Assembly (NCBI GenBank): GCA_021780275.1
Contig: JAJXZC010000711.1
Coordinates: 1-11,577, forward strand
Length of the DNA stretch: 11,577 bases
Direction: 5' to 3'
From: Pseudomonadota bacterium
GTDB lineage: Bacteria; Pseudomonadota; Alphaproteobacteria; Parvibaculales; Parvibaculaceae
The notes under the pieces were generated by a model. That model ran no database searches. It had not been told where the DNA came from and was given only the letters and a program-made list of their open reading frames with translations. Each line of letters opens with the position of its first letter. Position 1 is the first letter of the stretch. The position numbers and the translations under genes are program-made. Below, one piece after another: positions 7,107 through 11,577 of the stretch.

Positions 7107-7275
7107 CTTCTGAAGGTCTCGGCTGGAGGCTGAACGGCGCACCGTGTCCCTTGAAGGGCGCGGCAGGGAGAAATCCCGGGCTCCGGTGTCTCCGCTTCTT
7201 TGGTGGTCCTTTCGAGCCTTTTGGGGCTCAAAGGGGGCTTTGCGCCGGGGCCGGATATATATAGGAAAAGGCTCA
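7107..7275 (+). promoter_or_regulatory. rpsF 5' leader with several hairpins (possible S6:S18 autoregulatory element)
   Basis: The leader holds nested inverted repeats. CACCG (7140-7144) pairs with CGGTG (7184-7188) around two inner stems: CCC/GGG at 7148-7158, and GGGA-GAAA-TCCC at 7166-7177 with a GNRA tetraloop. A second hairpin at 7208-7234 pairs CCTTT and GAGCC with GGCTC and AAAGG across one bulged base. An AT run and AGGAAAAGG then precede the rpsF ATG. An S6:S18-binding leader RNA is known upstream of rpsF in many bacteria. Whether this is that class I cannot tell without a covariance search. Confidence 0.4.
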
Positions 7276-7737
7276 ATGGCTCTTTACGAGCATATTTTCA
7301 TTGCGCGTCAGGACGTGACGCAGCAGCAGGTCGAGGCGCTCGTCGAGCAGTTCTCGAACATCCTCAAGGAAAACGGCGGTTCCGTCGCGAAGACCGAATA
7401 TTGGGGTCTGCGCAACCTTGCCTACAAGGTGAAGAAGAACCGCAAGGGCCACTACGCCCTCCTCAACATCGACGCGCCGGCTGCCGCCGTCGCCGAAATG
7501 GAACGCCAGCAGGGCATCAACGAAGACGTCCTGCGCTTCATGACGACCCGCGTCGAAGAGCATGAAACCGGCCAGTCGGCCATGCTTCAGAGCCGTGGCA
7601 GCCGCGACGAGCGTGGCGGCGGTGGTCGTGGCGACCGCTTCGACCGTGGCGACCGTCCCCGTGGCGGCGACCGTGGCGACCGTCCCCGTTTCTCGCGCGA
7701 TCGTGAAGAAGCCGCTTCGGAAGGGATTGAAGAATAA
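7276..7737 (+). CDS. rpsF: 30S ribosomal protein S6
   Basis: This 153-residue S6 binds the central domain of 16S rRNA together with S18. [22 protein letters not shown] opens the ferredoxin-like fold. [24 protein letters not shown] (43-66) and [14 protein letters not shown] (82-95) are family blocks. From about residue 104 the chain becomes a low-complexity tail rich in Arg, Gly and Asp ([14 protein letters not shown]), with a nine-residue unit beginning DRGDRPR used twice, ending in IEE. The core matches other S6 proteins; E. coli S6 is shorter and lacks this Arg/Gly stretch. I chose ATG at 7276, with AGGAAAAGG upstream. A 44-residue in-frame extension to 7144 is only leader. Its TAA overlaps the rpsR ATG by one base, so translation is coupled. 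Confidence 0.98.
   Translation: MALYEHIFIARQDVTQQQVEALVEQFSNILKENGGSVAKTEYWGLRNLAYKVKKNRKGHYALLNIDAPAAAVAEMERQQGINEDVLRFMTTRVEEHETGQSAMLQSRGSRDERGGGGRGDRFDRGDRPRGGDRGDRPRFSRDREEAASEGIEE
7641..7689 (+). repeat. Perfect 22-bp direct repeat inside the rpsF tail
   Basis: The segment 7641-7662 recurs exactly at 7668-7689, an offset of 27 nt or nine codons, encoding DRGDRPR twice. Shorter variants of the GGCGACCG unit extend to the left, from about 7629. Such an in-frame repeat can expand or contract by slippage without shifting the frame. Confidence 0.9.
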
Positions 7738-7982
7738 TGAGCACCTCAGCAGCCCCCGCGCGCCGGCCCTTCTTCCGCCGCCGCAAGACCTGCCCGTTCT
7801 CCGGCGCCAACGCTCCGAAGATCGACTACAAGGACGTGAAGCTCCTGCAGCGCTACGTTTCGGAGCGCGGCAAGATCGTTCCGAGCCGCATCACGGCGGT
7901 TTCCGCCAAGAAGCAGCGTGAGCTCGCCCGCGCCATCAAGCGCGCGCGCTTCCTCGCCCTCCTGCCCTACGTCATCGGCTGA
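7737..7982 (+). CDS. rpsR: 30S ribosomal protein S18
   Basis: This 81-residue basic protein forms the S6:S18 heterodimer on the 30S platform. [15 protein letters not shown] (9-23), [20 protein letters not shown] (28-47) and [23 protein letters not shown] (56-78) are diagnostic. The length is usual for the family. The start overlaps the rpsF stop (TAATG), tying its synthesis to S6 at the 1:1 ratio the dimer needs. rplI follows after 20 nt. Many alphaproteobacteria have a DUF2232-type membrane protein gene between rpsR and rplI; here it is absent. Confidence 0.98.
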   Translation: MSTSAAPARRPFFRRRKTCPFSGANAPKIDYKDVKLLQRYVSERGKIVPSRITAVSAKKQRELARAIKRARFLALLPYVIG

Positions 7983-8002
7983 GCCCGGAAAAGGAGACAG
8001 AC

Positions 8003-8587
8003 ATGCAAGTCGTACTTCTGGAACGGGTCGAAAAACTCGGTCAAATGGGCGATGTGGTCAAGGTGAAGGACGGCTTTGCCCGTAACTTCCTGCTGCCTCG
8101 CAAGAAGGCGCTCCGCGCCACCAAAGAAAACCTTGTGCGTTTCGAGGCGCAGCGCGCGCAGCTCGAAGCCCGCAACCTCGAACTCAAGTCGGAAGCCGAG
8201 CAGGTCAAGACCAAGCTCGACGGCCAGACCTTCACCGTTCTGCGTCAGGCGGGCGAAACCGGCCACCTCTATGGCTCGGTGAACGGCCGCGACATCGCCG
8301 ATGCGGCGACCGCGGGCGGTTTCTCGACCAACCGCACCCAGATCGCTCTTGAGCACCCGATCAAGACGATCGGCCTGCATCAGGTGCGCGTCGTCCTCCA
8401 CCCCGAAGTGTCCGCGACCGTTTCGATCAACGTCGCCCGCTCCGAGGAAGAGGCCAAGCGCCAGGCCGCCGGTGAAGACCTCACCCGCCGGACCGAGGAA
8501 GAAGACGAGATCGAAGCCGCCGAGTTCTTCGAATCCGAAGAACTGGCTCCGGCCGAAGGCGAAGAAGCCGAGGGCGCGGCCGAGTAA
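8003..8587 (+). CDS. rplI: 50S ribosomal protein L9
   Basis: This 194-residue L9 binds 23S rRNA at the base of the L1 stalk and reaches out as an elongated protein affecting frame maintenance. The N-domain [36 protein letters not shown] is diagnostic. A long connecting helix spans about 41-75, and the C-domain, with [19 protein letters not shown], ends near residue 145. The last 45-50 residues form an acidic, Ala/Glu-rich extension (for example [19 protein letters not shown]). E. coli L9 stops at 149 residues. AAGGAG precedes the ATG at a good distance. It is the last gene of the operon, followed by a strong terminator. Confidence 0.98.
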   Translation: MQVVLLERVEKLGQMGDVVKVKDGFARNFLLPRKKALRATKENLVRFEAQRAQLEARNLELKSEAEQVKTKLDGQTFTVLRQAGETGHLYGSVNGRDIADAATAGGFSTNRTQIALEHPIKTIGLHQVRVVLHPEVSATVSINVARSEEEAKRQAAGEDLTRRTEEEDEIEAAEFFESEELAPAEGEEAEGAAE

Positions 8588-8611
8588 TCGGTCCCATTTC
8601 GGACAGACTTC

Positions 8612-8642
8612 AAAAGGGCGTTCCTCCGGGAGCGCCCTTTTT
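8612..8642 (+). terminator. Rho-independent terminator after rplI
   Basis: AAAAGGGCGTTCC (8612-8624) pairs with GGAGCGCCCTTTT (8629-8641) in 13 pairs, one of them G-U, around a TCCG loop. The run TTTTT (8638-8642) follows the GC core. The left A-run would also give a short U-run on the minus strand, so some bidirectional activity is possible. It closes the ribosomal operon 24 nt after the rplI stop and separates it from cfa. Confidence 0.88.
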
Positions 8643-8675
8643 GCTTGTCCACCGGGCCAGGCGTCCCGTTCGGCG

Positions 8676-8705
8676 CCATGCTCTTTTTGCCCCATGCTCT
8701 TTTTG
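8676..8705. repeat. Tandem 14-bp direct repeat upstream of cfa
   Basis: CCATGCTCTTTTTG occurs at 8676-8689 and again at 8692-8705, separated by two bases (period 16). It lies between the rplI terminator and the cfa leader. The copies contain no ORF or known operator that I recognise. Slippage duplication or a paired regulator site are both possible. Confidence 0.8.
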
Positions 8706-8824
8706 ATTGCTTCTAATCCGGCTTTAACTTTTCATGTCTGTCAGAAGGTGTGTGTACGAACCGGCGGGCCCGGTCACGTGCTGACAGGCCCGATCTACGC
8801 GTCAACTCTGGGAACGGAGGTTGT
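8706..8824 (+). promoter_or_regulatory. cfa upstream region
   Basis: The 182 nt between the rplI terminator and cfa should hold the cfa promoter. TTGATT (8703-8708) with TTAACT (8724-8729) is the nearest pair, but its 15-nt spacing is poor. I see no convincing stress-sigma motif. The part nearest the gene is certain: GGAGG followed by TTGT directly before the ATG at 8825 is a strong ribosome site. Confidence 0.3.
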
Positions 8825-10069
8825 ATGCTGTTCGGTGTGCTTCTGAAGCAGGTCGTCAAGCGCGGCTCGCTCCGCCTGATCGACCATGATGGAAAGGCCA
8901 GAACCTATGGCGACGGGACGGGTCGCCTTCTGACCATACGCCTGCGAGACAAGGGCGCGCATTTCGCGCTGGCCACCAATCCCTATCTCAAGCTCGGCGA
9001 AGCCTATATGGACGGCGCGCTCACCGTCGATCAGCCCGCCACCATCTATGATCTTCTCGACATGATCCTCGGCAATCTCGGCACCAACTATCCGAGCCGC
9101 GCTTTCAAGGCATATGCCGCCCTCCGGCGCATGAAGCGGCGCATCGACCAGCACAATCCCATCGGCAAGGCGCAAGAGAACGTCGCCCATCACTACGATC
9201 TCGACGGCGGCATCTACGATCTCTTTCTCGATGCGGACAAACAATATTCCTGCGCCTATTTCGCCAATCCATCGATGAGCCTCGAAGAGGCGCAACTCGC
9301 CAAGAAGCGCCATATCGCTGCCAAGCTGCAGATCGAGCCCGGCATGAAGCTGCTCGACATCGGCTGCGGCTGGGGTGGCCTCGCACTGACGCTTGCAGAG
9401 GAGACCGGCGCGGAGGTCATCGGCGTCACATTGAGCCGCGAGCAACACAAGGTGGCGAGCCAGCGCGCGCTGGAACGCGGCCTCGCCGACCGTGTCCGCT
9501 TCTTCCTGCAGGACTACCGGACGCTCACCGACAGGTTCGACCGCATCGTCTCTGTCGGCATGTTCGAGCATGTCGGTATCGGTCATTACACGGAATATTT
9601 CAGCGGCGTGAAGCGCCTGCTCACGGATGACGGCGTCGCGCTCATCCACACCATCGGGCGCCTTGATCCGCCCGGCGCGACCAATCCCTGGATCGCGAAA
9701 TACATCTTCCCCGGCGGCTATATTCCAGCGCTCAGCGAAATGTCAGCGGCGGTCGAAAAGACCGGCCTCTTCATGACTGACCTCGAAGTGCTCCGGCTCC
9801 ATTATGCCGAAACTCTGAAGGAGTGGCGCCGCCGCTTCATGGCGAAGCGCGACATCGCCGCGAAGATCTATGACGAGCGCTTCTGCCGCATGTGGGAGTT
9901 CTATCTGGCGGGTTCGGAAACCTCGTTCCGCCACGAAGGCATGGTCAACTTCCAGCTTCAACTCGCGAAGAAGATCGATGCCCTGCCCCTTACCCGCGAC
10001 TATATCGGCGAGCGGGAGCGTATGCTCTCAGCCGTACCGGTACGGCAGCGGCTTCGCGCGGGCGACTGA
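8825..10069 (+). CDS. cfa: Cyclopropane-fatty-acyl-phospholipid synthase
   Basis: This 414-residue SAM-dependent enzyme adds a methylene bridge across cis double bonds of membrane phospholipid acyl chains, typically in stationary phase or acid stress. The N-terminal lipid-binding region (1-85, NPYLKLGEAYMDGALTV) precedes a class I methyltransferase fold. NVAHHYDLDGGIYDLFLD is at 119-136, QYSCAYF with Cys143 at 140-146, and the SAM loop LDIGCGWGGLAL at 177-188. SVGMFEHVG carries Glu248, HTIG carries His275, and KYIFPGGYIP is at 292-301. These match the bicarbonate-site and catalytic residues known for the family. E. coli Cfa is 382 residues, so the length fits. ATG at 8825 has GGAGG 4 nt upstream; a 25-residue in-frame extension from GTG at 8750 has no ribosome site. 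It substitutes for typical neighbours between rplI and dnaB, and ends inside a hairpin. Confidence 0.95.
   Translation: MLFGVLLKQVVKRGSLRLIDHDGKARTYGDGTGRLLTIRLRDKGAHFALATNPYLKLGEAYMDGALTVDQPATIYDLLDMILGNLGTNYPSRAFKAYAALRRMKRRIDQHNPIGKAQENVAHHYDLDGGIYDLFLDADKQYSCAYFANPSMSLEEAQLAKKRHIAAKLQIEPGMKLLDIGCGWGGLALTLAEETGAEVIGVTLSREQHKVASQRALERGLADRVRFFLQDYRTLTDRFDRIVSVGMFEHVGIGHYTEYFSGVKRLLTDDGVALIHTIGRLDPPGATNPWIAKYIFPGGYIPALSEMSAAVEKTGLFMTDLEVLRLHYAETLKEWRRRFMAKRDIAAKIYDERFCRMWEFYLAGSETSFRHEGMVNFQLQLAKKIDALPLTRDYIGERERMLSAVPVRQRLRAGD
10031..10046. repeat. Perfect 16-bp palindrome near the cfa 3' end
   Basis: GCCGTACCGGTACGGC equals its own reverse complement. It lies in codons for the Cfa residues near 403-408, nine bases before the stem described next. 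As RNA it could form a six-pair stem with a CCGG loop; as DNA it could be a dimer-binding site. No known protein site is recognised. Confidence 0.6.
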
Positions 10070-10079
10070 TCGCCCGCGC
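10056..10079. terminator. Hairpin between convergent cfa and doxX, probable bidirectional terminator
   Basis: GCGCGGGCGA (10056-10065) and TCGCCCGCGC (10070-10079) are perfect complements around a four-base loop CTGA that contains the cfa stop codon. The gap between the two converging genes is only 20 bases, so this stem serves both transcripts. No U-run follows on either side, so ending may depend on Rho, or the hairpin may mainly protect 3' ends. Confidence 0.6.
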
Positions 10080-10089
10080 CAGTCTGCAA

Positions 10090-10482
10090 TCAGGCATTGC
10101 CGCGATTGTCGATGCTGTACGCACCTGCGCCATGGGCGACGAGCTGCAGGAAGCCGCCCGCCATGGCGAGGTTCTTCATGAACATGATGAACATCATCTG
10201 ATCGGCAAAGTCGTTGTGAAAGATAACGCCGGTGACGATGCAGAAACCCGCCATGAGAAAGGCGACGATCCGCGTCTGATAGCCGATCAGGATCAGGACG
10301 CCGCCGCCCAGTTCTACGATCAGGGTCAGCACATAGGAGACCTCAGGGAGCGGGATCCCCTTCGACGCGATATAGCCGATCGTGGCCGAAGCCGAAGTCG
10401 CCTTGCTGATACCAGCGATAATGAAGATCAGGCTCAACAGCACGCGGCCCGCGGGCGCGGCCAACTTGGTCAGGGAATCCAT
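10090..10482 (-). CDS. DoxX-family small integral membrane protein
   Basis: This 130-residue protein has four hydrophobic segments (about 12-28, 49-67, 70-87 and 96-118), the layout of the DoxX/DoxD-like family. RVLLSLIFIIAGISKATS (13-30) is the family's first-helix pattern, with the R-x-x-L...F-x-x-A/S-G-x-x-K motif. HNDFADQMMFIMFMKNLAMAGGFLQL (89-114) matches the conserved end, with Asn104 in KNLAMAGG. Some homologues form redox-related membrane complexes, but most have no proven function. ATG at 10482 has GGAG 6 nt upstream. A longer in-frame reading to 10644 adds a polar stretch unlike the family. It is alone on its strand, converges on cfa, and probably has its own promoter at 10594-10623. 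Confidence 0.88.
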   Translation of the reverse strand: MDSLTKLAAPAGRVLLSLIFIIAGISKATSASATIGYIASKGIPLPEVSYVLTLIVELGGGVLILIGYQTRIVAFLMAGFCIVTGVIFHNDFADQMMFIMFMKNLAMAGGFLQLVAHGAGAYSIDNRGNA

Positions 10483-10811
10483 CTTGCTCTCCACGATTGA
10501 TGCGCCTTTGCGGCGCGCTGCGAAGGGAACTCTAGGCTCAGGCAAGCCCCGATGACTACGGCGCGAATGAGAATGAATTGTTGCAGACGAGGAACAATAG
10601 CCCTGCGCGTCGTCTTCGTTCAATTGCCACGACTCAAGATACAATTGAAACTATCCCCAGCCGCCAAAAAGCCGGAATGCGGTTGGATACTCAGCGACTT
10701 ACCTGAAGTTCTCCCCGTTATTCACAGGCTGGGAAGAGCAAAGCTGTTAGAGGTGGCCGCAACGACAGCATTTCCGCTATCGCTCGCGCGCCCTTCGCGT
10801 AAAACGAGACC
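10483..10811. promoter_or_regulatory. 329-nt divergent intergenic region between doxX and dnaB
   Basis: I see no gene here. It is clearly more AT-rich than the flanking genes. Besides the doxX promoter candidate and dyad, it holds two CAATTG palindromes exactly 21 bp apart (10621-10626 and 10642-10647). It also holds TTATTCACA at 10718-10726, one mismatch from the DnaA box TTATCCACA. The dnaB promoter must lie here on the plus strand, but no clear -35/-10 pair stands out. The dnaB ribosome site is weak (CGAGA before the ATG). Confidence 0.5.
10594..10623 (-). promoter_or_regulatory. Candidate doxX promoter with overlapping dyad operator
   Basis: On the minus strand TTGAAC (10623-10618), an 18-nt spacer and TATTGT (10599-10594) form a moderate promoter, about 105-110 nt before the doxX ATG. 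Its -10 overlaps the dyad ATTGTT-N10-AACAAT (10577-10598), an arrangement typical of a repressor operator. Both matches are imperfect and unsupported by any regulator gene in view. Confidence 0.35.
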
Positions 10812-11577
10812 ATGGAAAACATATCCCAAGCTTTCGCCAGCGTACCCGACGACGACGGCACACAGGGCTACCGCGTCCCGCCGCACAACATCGAGGCGGA
10901 GCAGGCGCTGCTCGGCGCCATCCTCGTCAATAACGAAGCCTATGACCGGCTCTCGAGCTTCCTCGAGCCGATACATTTCTTCGACGCGCTGCATGGCCGC
11001 GTCTACGAAGCGGCGGCAAAGCTCATCACGGCGGGCCACCTCGCCTCTCCCGTGACGCTGAAGAATTTCTTCGAGCGCGACGAGGCGCTGACCGAGATCG
11101 GCGGCCCGCAATATCTGGCGCGGCTCGCAGGCGCGGCGACGACCATCATCAACGTCGAGGAATACGGCCGGACCATCTATGAGCTCGCGATCCGCCGCGA
11201 ACTCATTCAGGTCGGCAGCAGCATTCACAATCGCGCCTATGACGCGCCGGTCGACGACACCCCGTCGCAGCAGATTCTCGAGGCCGAGCAGGCGCTTTAT
11301 CAGCTCGCCGAACAGGGCAAGTACGAAGGCGGCTTCAGAGGTTTTCACGAGGCGCTCAAAGGCGCCATCGACATGGCCGCCGCCGCCTATGAGCGCGATG
11401 GCGGATTGTCGGGCATTTCGACGGGCTTGCGCGATCTCGACAAGATGATGGGCGGCTTGCAGCCTTCCGACCTCATCGTCCTCGCCGGTCGTCCCTCGAT
11501 GGGCAAGACCGCGCTTGCCACCAACATCGCTTTCAACGCCGCCAAGGCCTACAAGGCCGAACATCACGCGGACGGCA
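10812..11577 (+). CDS. dnaB: Replicative DNA helicase DnaB, N-terminal part (runs off right edge)
   Basis: The plus-strand frame is open from ATG at 10812 to the edge, giving 255 full codons of a protein usually 470-500 long. The hexamer unwinds the lagging strand at the replication fork. VPPHNIEAEQALLGAILVNNEAY (around residues 21-43) is the DnaB N-domain signature, and the domain continues through GGPQYLARLAG. GISTGLRDLDKMMGGLQPSDLIVLAG opens the RecA-like domain. The Walker A loop GRPSMGKT is at 226-233 with Lys232, where E. coli DnaB has it. The Walker B and arginine finger lie outside the window. The upstream region is long, and rplI-to-dnaB linkage is the conserved order here, interrupted by cfa and doxX. 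Confidence 0.96.
   Translation, partial: MENISQAFASVPDDDGTQGYRVPPHNIEAEQALLGAILVNNEAYDRLSSFLEPIHFFDALHGRVYEAAAKLITAGHLASPVTLKNFFERDEALTEIGGPQYLARLAGAATTIINVEEYGRTIYELAIRRELIQVGSSIHNRAYDAPVDDTPSQQILEAEQALYQLAEQGKYEGGFRGFHEALKGAIDMAAAAYERDGGLSGISTGLRDLDKMMGGLQPSDLIVLAGRPSMGKTALATNIAFNAAKAYKAEHHADG

Noticed and set aside
5859..7142. Minus-strand open frame of 427 codons opposite the GT-C-like gene
   Set aside because: The plus-strand product has coherent membrane segments, a ribosome site and a GT-C-like motif. The minus product is a charged low-information shadow crossing the rpsF promoter.
8750..8824. N-terminal extension of cfa from GTG
   Set aside because: There is no ribosome site before 8750, the added residues are Arg-rich and unlike the family, and GGAGG directly precedes the ATG at 8825.
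10483..10644. N-terminal extension of the DoxX protein
   Set aside because: The added polar segment does not belong to DoxX proteins and covers the promoter candidate; the ATG at 10482 has a good ribosome site.
1..11577. Search for tRNA, rRNA, CRISPR arrays, insertion sequences, phage or defence genes
   Set aside because: No cloverleaf, repeat-spacer array, transposase, terminal inverted repeats or defence-type domains were seen on either strand. The window reads as conserved housekeeping sequence with three accessory genes.

Overview
The window is chromosomal DNA from a GC-rich alphaproteobacterium. The evidence is the fatty-acid block fabD-fabG-acpP-fabF-mltG-yicC lying divergent to rpsF-rpsR-rplI followed by dnaB, an arrangement familiar from Rhizobiales-type genomes, together with protein sequences of alphaproteobacterial type. 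A Parvibaculum-like organism is my guess from general impression only. I see no mobile element, tRNA, rRNA, CRISPR array, phage gene or defence system.

Left part, minus strand (about 1-5350): one co-directional cluster starts at a very good sigma-70 promoter (TTGACA-N16-TATCTC) upstream of fabD. It runs fabD (malonyl-CoA:ACP transacylase), fabG (3-ketoacyl-ACP reductase), acpP (acyl carrier protein), fabF (ketoacyl-ACP synthase II), mltG (membrane endolytic transglycosylase, TTG start abutting the fabF stop) and yicC (endoribonuclease family, running off the left edge). The first four enzymes load, elongate and reduce acyl chains on AcpP. MltG terminates glycan strands of peptidoglycan, so the cluster links lipid and wall synthesis. 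The acpP-fabF gap holds one arm that can pair with either of two downstream arms.

Middle, plus strand (5490-8642): an unassigned polytopic membrane protein resembling GT-C glycosyltransferases, then a promoter (TTGCTT-N16-TATATT), a leader of about 170 nt, rpsF, rpsR and rplI (ribosomal proteins S6, S18 and L9), and a strong intrinsic terminator. S6 and L9 both carry low-complexity charged tails beyond the E. coli-length core.

Right part (8643-11577): cfa (cyclopropane-fatty-acid synthase, plus) and a small DoxX-family membrane protein (minus) converge on a perfect hairpin. A 329-nt divergent regulatory region with several AT-rich dyads follows, then the start of dnaB (replicative helicase, plus), cut by the right edge. 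The GT-C-like gene and the cfa/doxX pair look like lineage-specific additions in an otherwise conserved block.

Overall this is mostly housekeeping sequence. The points most worth a second look are the acpP-fabF RNA structure, the unassigned GT-C-like protein, the rpsF leader and the doxX/dnaB intergenic region.
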